Shown here in pieces: positions 41,667 through 54,257 of a stretch of 64,000 nucleotides of DNA. The notes under the pieces were generated by a model. The model saw only the letters and a list, made by a program, of their open reading frames with translations, was not told the DNA's origin and made no database searches. Both the position numbers and the translations under genes were made by a program. This DNA is from Fallopia convolvulus (Eukaryota; Streptophyta; Magnoliopsida; Caryophyllales; Polygonaceae): assembly GCA_964016875.1 (NCBI GenBank), contig OZ024724.1, positions 46,057,820 to 46,121,819 of the forward strand. Reading direction: 5' to 3'. Each line of letters opens with the position of its first letter. Position 1 is the first letter of the stretch.

Positions 41667-43489
41667 TGTTAAGGCAAGGTTCCCTTGCCCCTTTGGGTTT
41701 TGATGATAACAAACCCTTGGCATTTGATATGTTCTATGAAGTGTTTCAGGGAAGGAATTGTCCAAGGGAACAATGAAAGGAACTGTTCCTCTAACTAGAG
41801 GGAACAGTGATGGAAACTGTGAAGTTGAAGGTTCCAAGAGAAGCAAAACAAAGAAGGTAGATTCAAGGGAACAATGAAAGGAACTGTTCATCTAACTAGA
41901 GAGAACAGTGATGGGAACTGTGAAGTTCAAGGCTCCAAGAGAAGCAAGACAAAGAATGAAGATTCAAGGGAACGATGAAAGGAACTGTTCCCTTGATAGA
42001 GGGAACAGTAAAGGGAACTCTCAGTGTAATAGGATGACACTGTTCCCTTGACAACTGAAAATGATAGAAAAACCAAGAAGAAGGAACACTGAAGGGAACA
42101 CTAGTGTAATATGATGGGAACTGTTCCCATCTAAGGGAATATGATGGGAACAGTGAAGTTTCAAAGATCAAAGGAACAGTGATGGGAACGCTAGTGTAAT
42201 ATAAGGAACTGTTCCCATCTAGGGAACATGATGGGAACAGGGAAGTTTCAAAGCTCAAAGGAACAATGATGGGAACGCCAGTGCAATATGAGGAGTTGTT
42301 CCCATCCAGGAACATGATGGGAACAATGAAGGTTCAAGGCTCAAAGGAACAGTGAAGGAAACGTCAATGTAATGTGAAGGAACTGCTCCCATCCAAGGAA
42401 TAGCTCCCCAAGACCAAAGCTCCAGGAGAAGAAAGACTCAAAGGAACAATGAAGGGAACTATCAGTGTAATATGAAGGAACTGTTCCCATCCAAGGAACA
42501 GTTCCTCAAGAGAAAAGCTCCAGGAGAAGAAACAATCAAGGGAACAATGAAGGGAACTCTCAGTGTAACATGAAGGAACTGTTCCCATCTAAGGGAACTC
42601 ACAAGCCAGTCCAAAAAACACATCAGCGAGAAATACGGAGACATGTTCCTGACAAAACAGAGGAACAGTCCGTGCATCAGACTGAGCCTATTCATCCAAA
42701 GGCTTGATGAGCTTCAAGAGTTGACCAAATTCAAAACAAGAGTCACATGTTGAGAAAGTACATACTTGGGGAACAAGACAAGGGCAATCTTGACATTTTC
42801 CAAGTTGAGGATTGGGGAGCAAGGCTCTTTAGATATAAATAGTGAACAAGCCCAAGAGAAAAATTCACCCCTTCAGAAATCCAAAAAGACAAGAGCATTA
42901 AGAGAGACAAGGTGGTTGACGGCGAGTGTTTGATCTCAGCCACGGCGAGGAAGAAGTTCCCAGGAGCAAGGGAACCGTGATAGTCAAGTTCAAGTGTAAG
43001 AGGGAAGGAAGACGTTCCCAGGAGGAAGGGAACTGTGATAGTGAAGTCCAGGTGTAAGGTTTGGTTTACTTGTCTTAGTTGAGTTGTTTGCTTAGGAACT
43101 TGGTTGAGAAGACTCATTAGTGTTGCTAGAGTTAGGTAGAACTCGTAGGAACAGAGAAGTTTGAGTCTTGCCTGTTGTTACTAAGGAACAATCAATAAAA
43201 CAAGTAAGTCATTCAAAATCCTCCATGGGAGGTAGAGGTTTACCCATTCAACTAGTTGGTTGAAGTGGGGTTCCTCTACAAGGAACTGTGTCCCTTTACT
43301 TATCTTATGCTTTTGGTTCTTGTTCCTTATAATTTCTTGAATTGTTCCCTTGATATTCTTTGTTCCTATACTTCCATATTGTTATCTTCTTTGTGCCTAT
43401 CACCTGCATATTTATTTGTTATTCCGCTGCCCAAGGAACAGTTACCATAACTGTTCCTTGACTCTATTCTAACACACAACTTTCCAACA
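41667..43489 (+). repeat. 3' LTR of element C
   Basis: 1823 bp, TGTTAAGG to CTTTCCAACA. GGAAC/GTTCC array at about 41880-42600. TATAAATAG at 42834-42842 is the likely TATA box. Confidence 0.9.
42834..42842 (+). promoter_or_regulatory. TATA box of the C 3' LTR
   Basis: GATATAAATAGTG; altered in the 5' LTR. Confidence 0.65.
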
Positions 43490-43494
43490 CGCCA

Positions 43495-45143
43495 TATTCG
43501 GCTAGGGTCGTTAACGAACCTGGGTGGGTCGTTAACGAGCCTGCGTCTTCTGCCAGGAGAATCGGTAACGATGCTGGAGGACTCGTTACTGAAACTGCAG
43601 TGGTTATTTCTGCCCATCTTCGCCCTGAAATTTCATCATTGTATGCTGATCTGCCTATGGGGTCTCCACATTCAATGATCTCCTTGTGGGTATAGAGCAT
43701 CTTGACTTCAGCTTTGTCGGACTCCTTGGATTGTTTAAATTGGAATTCCGTCACCTCATCCCCAATTTCGAAAGTTAGGAGTCCTCTCCTAACATCGATT
43801 ATGGCTCCTGCTGTAGCAAGGAATGGTCTTCCCAAAATAATAGGCACAACTGGATCTTCGGGCATTGTCATAACAATGAAGTCATTAGGAACAAAGAAAT
43901 TGCCCACTTGAACTGGGAAGTCTTCTAGCAGCCCTGTTGGTTTGATGCAAGATCCGTCTGCCATATAAAGCCGTATGTTAACGGGCTCTAGTGGTCCCAT
44001 ATTTGCTTTAGACCAGATTGAGAGTGGAACAAGACTAGCACTGGCACCAAGATCGCATAAAGCTTTGAACTTGTGGTTGCCTATGCCGATTGTGATTGCA
44101 AACCTTCCGGGATCTCCTAGCTTTTCTGGTAAAGCTATCGATCTGACTTCATCCTGCAGCTCTATAATAGACCTTTTCCTGCTAAGAATATCCTTCAAAA
44201 ATTTTGTGTAAGCCGGCATTTCGCTTAGGGCGTCAGCGAATGGGATGGAAATATTAATGCCTTGAAGAATCTTAACGAAACGCTTGAACTTACTCTCAGT
44301 AGAGTCCATAGATTTCTTAGTTGGAAATGGAAGAGATTTCACCATTCTCGGAACCAAGTTAGGCTCGAGAGGTGAGAGTACCGGGTCGACACTAGGGTCG
44401 ATTGATGTCCTCGGCGGGTCGTTACCGACCGTGGTGGGGTCGTTAACTACCCTGGGATAGAGAGGAGGGCTCGGATTAGTAGACTTACCTGGGTTAGGGT
44501 CGTTAGATACCCTCGGAGCCTCGTCATCCTGGTTTTCTTGCTCGGTACTTGCTCTCGCTGGCTCGTTAACGAGATGGTTGGCGAGGTCCTTTTCCTCCTT
44601 CTCTTCAGCTTGAATTCTTTGCGGTAGTGTCTTCCCACTTCTGAGGTGTACCGCTGCTATTTGGCCTCTAGGTTTCTCCTCGGGACGGCCCGGGAGTTGC
44701 CCTTGTGGTCTTGGAATCCTTGCAGCAAGGTCTCCTAGTTGGGAATCAACGCTCCTCTTCCAAATATCGAACTCTCCCCATCTTTTATCCTGTCGGTTCA
44801 GCTTGGCTTGAACGTCATCAACCTTGTTGTTCACTCCGTTGATGCTCTCTTTAATCTCCTGAACCCATGATGGCGTCTCTTGATGGCCTGGAGGTCGATA
44901 TGGTGCAGGTCGTCTATCTTGTGGGGGCCCTGCGTAATTTTGACTTGTATTCTGATTGCCCCATGGTTGATAGTTGTTTGACCTGTCATTATAATTAGGC
45001 TGGTTCCTGTAGGGTCCTCTCATGTAATTCATCTCAGCTATTGTCTCAGCGGTTCTAACCTGCTCAATGTTAGTGCAAGCAGAAGTACTATGCGCAGAAG
45101 AACCACATTCTTGACATGATTGGGAGGATTTCAGAAAACTCAC
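43495..45143 (-). pseudogene. pol: Element B gag C-terminus and aspartic protease
   Basis: Open for about 550 codons (the last few before the stop lie in element C). Starts with the zinc-knuckle-like CQECGSSAHSTSAC (C-x2-C-x4-H-x4-C). Linker residues about 195-275 contain VNEP/VNDP units with 7-residue period. The protease has ALCDLGASASLVPLS near residue 365 and VPIILGRPFLATAG near 433. The B copy is better preserved than E or H. Upstream a TAA at 45178-45180 separates it from Gag. Confidence 0.87.
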
Positions 45144-45179
45144 CTGTTTCTTTAGACGGTTGATCTCATCCTGTAGAAA

Positions 45180-46098
45180 TTAATTTTTGACATCAGGATC
45201 AACTTCGTCTTTATTAGGCATGTAGAGACGTGTTTGAGTTTGTGGAGCCTGCTGGGTTCCGTACATAGCATCGTAATTTGCCAGCTTGTCCAACAGTTCC
45301 CACGCCTCTGTCGGGTTCATCTCTATAAAACCGCACGCAGTATGCGTGTTGATGCGGTTCTTGGTCTCTGCGTTGATACCAGATTTCTTGCAATACATAT
45401 AAAGGTTGCCCATGAGTAGGGCACTGTCTAAGCATCTCTTTAAATCTTTCCCATGTTTCAACAAATGTTTCATTAGGCAACTGGTGATAAGAGGTGATGC
45501 GTTTCCTTAACTCCGTTGTCTTAGCAGGAGGGAAAAACTTTGTAAGAAATTGATCATACAAAGCTTTCCAAGTCCTGATAGACTTAGAAGGTAGGCTCTC
45601 TAACCAGTTCAGGGCCTTTCCATTGAGTGACCATCTAAAAGCTTTTAACAGAACATATTCTAACGAGACACCTTCAGCAGCTATGGTGTCACATAAATCA
45701 AGAAAATTTCTAATATGCTCCGTAGGGCACTCAGCAGGTTTCCCTTCAAACTGAGCCCGTTTGATTAAGGATATAAATTGAGACTTGATCTCAAAAGGTT
45801 TCTTTATCGCAGGAAGCACAATAGGAGATTTTGGCACCCTCAGTTCCGGATGCATGTATTGCTTGGCATTCCTTGGATAGGCGTCTAGCTCTTCTTGCAG
45901 TCGAGCCTTATCTGCGTCAGCGCCGTCCTTCTCGGCTTTCAGTGCCTCCATCTGGGTTCGGAGGATCTCTAACTCTCGAGCCATCTCTTCTGCTGTGGCC
46001 ATGGCTCGGTTTTCTCAGAGTCGACGGTGCAGGGAACGTTCTGGTTCTGAGTAATAACTTGTGTTATCAAACTGAAACCTTCTTCGTCCTACCGGCAT
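45180..46098 (-). pseudogene. gag: Element B gag N-terminal part
   Basis: First ATG near 46098 (MPVGRRR, as in H) meets a TGA near 46017. An ATG at 46002 opens 262 codons: helical stretch (MARELEILRTQMEALKAEK), then the gypsy Gag domain (HIRNFLDLCDTIAAEG, KALNWLESLP, FVETWERFKEMLRQCP). An 8-bp deletion near 45388 shifts the frame. The original frame then runs (NTHTACGFIEMNPTEAWELLDKL) to TAA at 45178-45180. Confidence 0.85.
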
Positions 46099-46191
46099 AC
46101 ACTGAGAAAACAAACAAAGAAAAAAAAGATTAAAAACAAAAACGGGGTCGGGCTATTCCCGATCCCGAAGATAAACTAACAACACGTTGCT

Positions 46192-46209
46192 TCCCCGGCA
46201 ACGGCGCCA
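46192..46209 (-). other. Primer-binding site of element B (tRNA-Asp)
   Basis: The minus strand reads TGGCGCCGTTGCCGGGGA three bases after the 5' LTR. Confidence 0.92.
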
Positions 46210-46212
46210 ATT

Positions 46213-47734
46213 TGTTGAAAGGGTTTCTCGGCCAACAAATAAATTTGTAAGTTAAGACCCCGCTGAGTACAGTGGAGTCAGTATCGTTCCACAGGAAGCA
46301 AGGTTGTTTGTCTATCAATCTAACAAAAATCAAACAAAATCAAACAAAACACTCACGAGATGCCTCGTTAACGATGTTGTCAGGATCGTTACCGAGCCAC
46401 CGAACACAAAAATACTAACTAACGACCTAATAAAATTCTAATTAAAATTCGGTACCGAGGCAAGTACTCAGCAACGAAGATTTACCAGAAATAATTCAAA
46501 TAAAGTAAAGATCTAGGACAAGGGACACCACAACATAGCTAAGCATAAGAATTCGTAAGAAGATAAGATCATGTCTTTAAACAGATAGAGTTATCAACTT
46601 TCGTCGACTTAATAAGTAAATTAATCTACTTTCGCATCCTAATTCACTCAATTGCTTGTTTAGGATCTAAAGCTTTCGTTTTCAAACAATATCAACATTC
46701 AAGTTACTAACTTTCTCTTTCAATCAAGTTAAAAACCTAAATTACCTCAACTTTCGTCTTGGTATTAAGCACAACAAACAATCTCAATAAAAGATAAAAG
46801 GCATTCACAACACAATCTTACTCATCAAACATGCTCAACTATGCCGGGCTTAACCCCGACCCTAGAAAAATAAACTACTCACTAATCGTGACTAAGAAAC
46901 TAAAAACTTCAATAAAAAGAAACATTGAAACAAAACTCAAACTCAAATTAATAAGAAAAATATATTGTCTTACAAAGATTCAGAAGAAACCGAAAAAGCA
47001 TCAAAATACCGAACCTAAAATCACGACCAACGAACACTCGGCAACCGTCGTCTACCGAGCCTCGTGATCCTCTTTCGATCCGATCTCTCTCTCCTTCTCG
47101 GCCTCCACAAATCTCCTCTAAAAATAAGCTCTCTAAAAACTTCTCCAGATCAAGCCCCCCCTTTTCTATGCTAGATAGAAGGGTATTTATACTAAAAAGC
47201 TAAAAACTAAAAAGGCTAAAAAGATATAAACTTTCCTACAAAGATAGAAACAATCTCTAAAAGATAGAAATAAAATCTAAAAAGATATTAAACCCTAAAA
47301 TACATATTCTAACAACCCCAAAAGATTCTAAAAAGATACTCAACCGACACGAAAATAAATTCCCGCTCAGGATCGGTTAATAATAAAAATAATACTCGAA
47401 ATCTTTCTTTTCTTGGCCTCATTAACGACCCCTCACTGCCTCGTTAACGAGCCTGGGCTTTGTTTTTCTTCGACACTTCTTCTTGTACTCTCGAGCTTCG
47501 ACTTCTTCAATCTTGCACTCCTCCGTCTCTTACAACAATGCTCCAAATTTAGCTCCATTCAGCTCCTTTCCTCGCTAAAACCTGCAAAATTTACAAAATA
47601 GCGTAGATTCCACTCTTTTCATAGAATTATGCAAAACTAACTAAAAATACTCAAAACTAAACCTAAACTAAACAAAACTAAACCTAATAAGCAAAGAAAA
47701 CCTACTAAAAACTATACTAAAAATGCGAACATCA
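46213..47734 (-). repeat. 5' LTR of element B
   Basis: 1522 bp, nearly identical to 14426-15936. TATAAATA (minus) at 47184-47191. Palindrome pairs near 46362-46394 and 47419-47452. Confidence 0.93.
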
Positions 47735-49743
47735 GCATACTGCGTGCGGTTTTATAGAGATGGATCCTACAACCGCGTGGGAATTGCTGGATAAGCTGTC
47801 CAATTATGATGCCATGTATGGAACCCGACAAGCTCCACAACCCCAGAAACGTCTTTACATGCCTAACCGAGAAGAAGTTGACCCTGATGTTAAAAATCAG
47901 TTTCTACAAGATGAGGTCAACCGTCTGTAGAAGCAGGTAAGTTTTCTGAAATCCTCTCAATCATGTCAATAATGTGGTTCTTCTGCCCATAGTACTTCTG
48001 CTTGCACTAACATCGAGCAGGTTAGAGCCGCTGAGACAATTGTTGAGATGAGTTATATGAGAGGACCATACAGGAACCAGCCTAGCTATGTTGACAGGTC
48101 AAACAATTATCAGGTTAGGGCCAATCAAAATCCAAATTCCAACTATGCAGCGCCTCCGCCAGATAGACGACCTGCACCATATTGACCTCCAGGCCATCAG
48201 GAGCCACCATCATGGGTTCAAGGGTTACAGGAAGGCATTAACGGAGTGACTAACAAGGTTAACGAAGTTAAGGCCAACCTAAACCAACAAAACAAAAGAT
48301 GGGGAGAGTTCGATATATGGAAGAAGAGTGTCGATTCCCAACTAGGGAACCTTGCTGCACAGATTCCGAGACCACAAGGGCAACTCCCGGGCCGCCCCGA
48401 GGAAAACCCTAAGGGACAAATAGCGACGGTGCACCTTAGGAGCGGAAAGACATTGTCGGAGCGAGTCCAAGCTAAGGACAAGAAGGAAGAGGACGTCGGT
48501 GCAGATCGGTAACAAGCCAGCGAGAGCAAGTACCGAACCAATATGCCACGATGACGAGGCTCCGAGGGTACCTAACGACCCTAACCCAGGTAAGTTTTCT
48601 AATCCGAGCCTTCCTCTCAATCCCATGGTAGTTAACGACCCCATCAAGGTCGGTAACGACCCGCCGAGGACACCTAACGACCCTAGTTTCGACCCGGTAC
48701 TTTCACCTCTCGAGCCTAACTTGGTTCCGAGAATGGTGAAATCTCTTCCGTTTCCAACAAAGAAATCTATGGACTCTACTGAGAGTAACTTCAAGCGTTT
48801 CATGAAGATCCTTCAGGGCATTAATATTTCCATCCCATTCGCTGAGGCCCTAAGCGAAATGCCGGCTTACACAAAATTTTTGAAAGATATTCTTAGCAGG
48901 AAAAGATCCATCACTGAGCTACAGAATGAAGTCCGATCTATTGCTTTACCAGAAAAGCTTGGAGATCCAGGGAGATTTGCTATCACAATTGGTATAGCGA
49001 CAACAAATTCAAAGCTTTATGTGATCTGGGAGCCAGTACCAGTTTACTCCCTCTTTCAATTTGGTTAAAAGCCAACATGGGACCATTAGAGCCTGTGGAT
49101 ATGAATCTCTTCATGGCGGACGGATCATGTGTCAAAGCCACAGGGGTTGTGGACGACTACCCTATTCAAGTAGGGAAATTCTTCATACCAAATGATTTCG
49201 TCGTCCTCGACATGCCTGAGGGCCCTCATGTCCCTGTTATCCTAGGCAGACCATTCCTAGCTACAGCAAATGCCAAGGTCGATGTACGGAAAGGATTTCT
49301 TACTTTTGAGATTGGAGAAGAACGTGTGGAATTCAGCTTGGACCAAAATGCAAACGACCCAACCGCGGTCGCACAAATCGAGTTGCCCCAACCAGAACTT
49401 GACATAGCTGATACTACCAAACTTCCACCAACTTCGAAAGAGGACGAGATCCTCTCACAAGACCCCGCCAAGCTCACATGGCCCACTAGCAAGTCTCACA
49501 TATAAGGGAATTATCAAGGTGAGTACTCTTCGTCTTACTTTACTCTTGCACCATGCCCCACAGTTTATGCTATTGAGGAGTCCAAACCGCTTTGGTTTTC
49601 GGATTTCACTAACCCATATGTAGGAATACCGGGCATACTCACAGAAGACAAGGGACCTAGCTTAGTGACTCAAGCAAACAACGCTTACAAAGCTAAGTAT
49701 GGGATATCTCGAGACCCTGAAAAAGCTACAGAAGAGCCACCTT
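47735..49743 (+). pseudogene. gag: Element E gag second part and protease remnant
   Basis: It continues the frame cut at 14425 (TACGFIEM-like start). Damage includes a TAG near 47927 (before the knuckle), a stop in the knuckle (first pair of Cys, near 47969), a frameshift near 48495 and a frameshift near 48996 at the protease active-site region. Recognisable parts: RPQGQLPGRPEENPKGQIATVHLRSGKTL, VVNDPIKVGNDPPRTPNDP, EKLGDPGRFAIT, VPVILGRPFLATA. The end (LWFSDFTNPYVGIPG ... stop at 49743) matches the H ending: pol is missing in the same way. Confidence 0.82.
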
Positions 49744-49765
49744 GAAGCAAGGGAAATACGTCGGG

Positions 49766-49810
49766 CTAACGACGTTAAACATAGCGGTTACGTGAGGCAA
49801 CCCGCTCTTA
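49766..49810 (+). other. Conserved post-pol motif with small hairpin, E copy
   Basis: TAACGACGTTAAACATAGCG then GTTACGTGAGGCAACCCGC. The stem is weakened by a substitution relative to H and B. Confidence 0.5.
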
Positions 49811-50349
49811 GTTTAGACTAGAATTTTTATTTTTAGATTCTTTTTCTTAGTTTTCTTTTGAGTTTCTTTTCTTTAGTAGTTTTTAGGATAGAAATTAGGA
49901 TAAATTTTGAGCTAACAAGATGCAGGAGAAGGGCTCGAAAATCACTCCAAGAGGCTACGGTGGCTCGTTAACGACCCACCCAGGGTCGTTAACGACCCGG
50001 TTCGACGACCCGATTCGTCAAAACGGGCGTAAGTTTTTTTTAACCTAATCTATCATTTACCTACCCCATGTCGCCGCCCCCCTTTCACCTCTTCCTATCC
50101 CTACCCTCTCCTATATAACCCTTCTACCCCTCCTAAAAATTTCACTCTCAAATCCTTAAACTCCAAATCCCTCAAAAATCCTACCAAAGATCTTGGAGAT
50201 CCCCCACCGCCGATCGGAATCCTTCACTCCACCAACCACCGAGAAGTCGTCGTTACCGAAGCCCGGAAACCCGTTTTTCTCACCGACGAGATCCGAGCTC
50301 GTTGACCACCCAATTCTGATCTCTTGTTCTTCAATTTCCCGATTCTTCG
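49811..50349 (+). other. Post-pol spacer of E with internal promoter and leader exon
   Basis: No ORF. Palindrome pair at 49963-49994. TATATAA at 50112-50118, then a CT-rich leader to the donor TTCG|GTATGATTT at 50350. Confidence 0.6.
50112..50118 (+). promoter_or_regulatory. Internal TATA box of element E
   Basis: CTCCTATATAACCCTTCTACCCC, same context as 20133 (B) and 25602 (H). Confidence 0.5.
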
Positions 50350-50957
50350 GTATGATTTCTAAATCCTAACTCGAAATTGCAAGATTCATGATTTTTAGGG
50401 TAGAAATTTCATGTCTTGGATCTTGTTCATAGGGAGGATCTATTTGCATGTTTGGATTTTGCTCATGAAAATTCTTGGTTGTGCTTAGTCGTTCTTCTTC
50501 TAGAGAAGATTATTCATGTTAGATTATCTATTGCAACACTCTAGTTAGAAAAGCATGAATTTTTCTTGTTCTAGTCTTAAGTTCAATCTTTGCATGTGAA
50601 TTTTTGGGTAATTCTAGCATGTTCGGGATGGGTAATCAAGCAAGTATGGGGTGCATAAAATCCGATAGTGTCTAGTGGAGGAGTATAGAGGATGCATACT
50701 TGATTTGTGGTCTGATTTTTAAAGTTGAAAAGCTCGGAATTCTGCGAACTGGCTCTCGGCAGCTCGTTAACGACCCACCCAGGCTCGTTAACGACCCTGC
50801 GTAGCCTCAAAGATCAATACCCAGTCCAGATTCGTAAACGACCCAATGGGGTAGTTAACGAATAATTCCAAGGACTATTTCGAGACCAAGTATGGGGTCT
50901 CTTGCCTAACTTATCTTGAGTAGATCTTATCTTGGAAAAATCATGATTGTTTTGTAG
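50350..50957 (+). other. Likely leader intron before the Athila ORF of E
   Basis: GTATGATTT donor to TTTTGTAG acceptor, 608 nt, T-rich, acceptor 5 nt before the ATG at 50963. Matches 19300-19907 of B. Contains a palindrome pair at 50763-50794. Confidence 0.5.
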
Positions 50958-50962
50958 ATCTC

Positions 50963-52569
50963 ATGGCAAGTTCAAGCAGACCCGCTACCCGAGCTCAGAA
51001 GAAGAGAAGGAATCAGAGGTCCCCATCCCCACCTCGCATGGATAATGTGATCTTGAGCACGCAAGGCCAAGTGAAACGTTACCGTGCCATTCTAGAGAAG
51101 GACCACAACACTCGGTTGTTCTCGAAGTCGTGTTGTATACACGGGGATTTACACGGATGTCAAGGAGGCCTTTGTTATTCTCGGTGCATCTCATCTATTG
51201 AAGAAGGAGAATTTACCACATTTGTCGGCCCTCACATCCGAGTTCTTGGCCACCCTAGACAAGTTTCCCATCGAATACTTCGGCGGGACGCTTCCGGTTT
51301 CGACTCGGCAATGTGAGCCGTGAGTTCACTATGGCGGAGTTCAATGCACTTCTGGAACTCCCAAACCCTTCTAGAGAGTACAGTCTGAAGGACTACATGG
51401 TGACTCGGACTTGGAGTTACATCACCGGGGAGGTCCAATCCTCCACAACGGCACTATCTGGGGCAAGCATCATCAACCCCATCTTCAGGATCATTCTCCG
51501 AGTCCTAGCCGCTACATTTTGGCCGAAGAGAGAGTTGAACAGGCCAACGAGGATGGAAGTTTCTTGTCTCCGCACCATCCTTTTCGAGGAGCCCGGCCCT
51601 TTAAATTTGGGGTATGAATGGCTCTACTACATAGAGAAATAAACAAAGTCCAAGGAAGTTTGGTGTGGTAACTTGGTTAGTCTTTTGGCTACCAACCTTG
51701 GAGTCGACCTCACTCGCTCCACGCCGGCTCATGCTCAGTTGCTCAACCAAAACTATTGGCTTAGTGCCGGAATTTTCACTCGAGTCCGGGAGGGGCTCGT
51801 TACAAAAGTTCATGGCCGAGATGTACCGCCCACCTTACTGAAAATGGAGCTACTTTACGTACCAAATTGGCACGAGGCGTGGACGGGACATGCTTTCCCG
51901 TTGGAGCCAAAGTCGGTGGATGAGCTATCACTTAGGCCGTGTGTGTCCCGGTTTGAAAGAGAGGAAGATGCAATGGATGAAGATGAAGATGAAGATGAGG
52001 ATACTGAGCTAGTTGGAGAAGATACCGAGGAGGCCGACACAGAAGGCGGCACAGAGGAGCTTAACTTCGAGGAAGAAAACCTCGACATGGAAGTACTAGG
52101 CACCAACATCCTCGTTGACGAGCCCACCAGGCTCGTTACCGATCATTTCCAGGCTTCTAAATCTGCTGGTAACGAGGTACCCAGGGTCGTTAACGACCCA
52201 CCGAGAGCTCCTATCTACCCTCCGCCAGTTCCTACCAATCCTTACTCTTATGGGCTTATGCTATATCACCCGGTGCTTCACCATGATCACTTCCAGCCTC
52301 ACTACCCACCACCTTCTCAGCCTGAATACACTAGATCGAGCATTCCGCCACCATGGGCCGAGGACCTTTCTGCACGGATGCACCAGCTCAACCTCCAGCA
52401 GGACCACATTCATTAGAGGATGGATAGATGGGAGACTGTCCATTCAGCTCGGATGACATTTGAGGATGAGAGGCATCGTCAGAGAGAGACGGAGGATGTT
52501 GAGCGCAGGAGGACGATGTATGACTTCATGGGAAACTTCGAGCACTATTTTCCTCCACCTAACCGTTGA
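50963..52569 (+). pseudogene. Athila ORF of element E (damaged)
   Basis: Homologous end to end with 17684-19294. Starts MASSSRPATRAQKKRRN and ends FPPPNR. Breaks: frame changes between about 51130 and 51312, TAA at 51640-51642, TAG at 52414-52416. Conserved pieces include FTMAEFNALLELPNPSREY and LGYEWLYYIEK. The acidic segment and the VNE/VND units are retained. It serves as a decayed comparison copy for the intact ORF. Confidence 0.88.
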
Positions 52570-54257
52570 TCCAGCTTGAAGATGTTTTCCTTGTTTTCCA
52601 CTTCTGAGACTTTGTAAGTTTTTGTTTTCTCTTTTCTTGTTTTTCATGTGTTTTTCTTTTCTATTTCTTTCCTTCTTCTTATTTCTTACAGTGGGGACAC
52701 TAAGTATGGGGTGGGAGAAAGTAGAATGTTTTGTGTCTCGTTGTCCTATGTGTTTTGTCTTAGGTAGTTTTAATTCTGGAAAAAAAAAAGAAAAAATTTA
52801 ATACAATCTATAAAAAAAAAAAGGGTTTTAGAATTGATAAATATCCCTTTTCTTATGTTCTATGATAGTAGTTGCTAGCATGATCATATAATTCATTGCA
52901 ATCATGTCTTTGAGAATATAGCCAGATTCTTATTTTGAAGTTGTTTTTACGAAGGAATAGCATTTGATGAAATTGAGCACATATACCTTTTTTAGCATAA
53001 GTGATGCAATCCAACAAAATTTACCTTGTGAGTATTTTTAGCCTTATAGGGAGAACATTAACGAATCCCTCTTCTTTTTTGTGTGATTTACTCTCTATAT
53101 GCATATTATCTCTTGGAATTGTGATGGTTATTTATTACTTGAGACCTATATAAGATTTATAGTTCATTACTTATGAAAAATCATATGATGGAGAACTTAT
53201 TTTTATAAGCCCTATTATTCCATATCCACCTTTACATTATCCTTCTTTTGACAGCCTATTTGAGCCTGAAGCCTTTTATTTTTAGCTCCACAAAATTGTC
53301 CCCTAGTCGATATAAGCTTGACCCTATCCGGGGATTAGGACTTAGATTTGGAGAGGAAATTGTTTTGTTGAGTGTTAAAAAAAATGAGAGAGATGTTATG
53401 TTTGGTTTGAAATCGAAAGATTGTTGGAAAGGGTAGATTGGAAGTCTCTTGAGTTAATTTTGAAAAAAGAAAGATCTCTTGGTACAAAAAAAATACATAA
53501 AAAGAAGTTGTTAAGAATAAGGAGTACACGATGAGATCGTTAACGACCCTGAAGGGTTCGTTAACGAGGCAGCGAGAAAGAAAAAATGATGAAGAGAAGA
53601 AGAAAAAAAAATGATGAAGTAAGGATGCATAGTGTTTATGATATAAGCCGGAGATTCTTTTGTTTTATGAGACTTTCTAGGGATATATTTGGTGAGTAAG
53701 GAATAAGTGCATATTGAGAGTGAGTTTGGTATATTGTTTATGAGAGTTTTTGGTTGTTGTGTGAGTTTTAGGAGTCTTTGATTCCCGGATATTATTAGCA
53801 CCACATGACCAAAATATTTTCCACGCCTATTTGTCTTTACCAAGCCCCATTAAAACCCGGCCGAATGGAAGCTTCTATGAAGTTTTTCATTGAGCTCCCT
53901 AAGTTCTCTTGATGATTTTTGTTTGTTTTGACGAATCTTGGGTGGAGAGTTTGGTGATATAAGTTCCAATTTCTATGAGTTTTTGCATATAAGATGAGTT
54001 GAGATATATATTTATAAGCTTAAACACTTGAGAGTTGAGAGAAACACATTATCCCTTGTGAGGTTGGATTGTATTTTTTTTTTGTCTATTTTAGGTGCAT
54101 ATGTGTGTGATGACGTTAATAGTCCTTTGCTATTTTTCTTCTATATGTTCTGAAGTTGCTTTTTAGATAATGGCTATAGTTTGATGAGCATGTTGTTTGG
54201 TTTTGGTTATTGTTTTGTGATTGCTTGAGGACAAGCAAGTCTAAGTATGGGGTATTT
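52570..54257 (+). other. 3' untranslated region of element E
   Basis: About 1.7 kb, no gene. Homologous to 1-1304 and to the complement of 15937-17683. AAGTATGGGG near 52701 just after the ORF and again at 54244 before the LTR (polypurine-like tract). Palindrome pair at 53536-53568. Confidence 0.75.

Larger units (their letters stand above)
33445..43489 (+). mobile_element. Element C: non-autonomous SIRE-like copia with 1.8-kb LTRs
   Basis: Plus strand, inside the B pol region, TSD CGCCA (33440-33444 and 43490-43494). Without element I it is about 6.9 kb. LTRs: 33445-38505 (split by I) and 41667-43489. It has an initiator-Met primer site and a polypurine tract. The interior carries only the second half of a Gag ORF and a short segment shared with A after pol. 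Protease, integrase, RT and RNase H are absent. GGAAC/GTTCC repeats dominate the LTRs. Confidence 0.9.
14426..47734 (-). mobile_element. Element B: Athila-type Ty3/gypsy retrotransposon with pol, split by D and C
   Basis: Minus strand. TSD GCATT (14421-14425) and GCATA (47735-47739) differ at one base. Without nested D and C the element is about 13.6 kb. Order in its sense: 5' LTR, tRNA-Asp primer site, gag, protease, RT, RNase H, integrase, hairpin motif, internal promoter, leader intron, Athila ORF, 3' untranslated region, 3' LTR. It is the only Athila copy here that keeps pol. All polyprotein parts carry stops or frameshifts, while the Athila ORF is open. The LTRs are nearly identical apart from an 11-bp gap. 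Confidence 0.93.

Noticed and set aside
36827..43117. Minus-strand frames rich in VPF/VPL repeats
   Set aside because: Translations of the GGAAC/GTTCC array; the repetition is of DNA words, and both LTRs show the same frames without start context.
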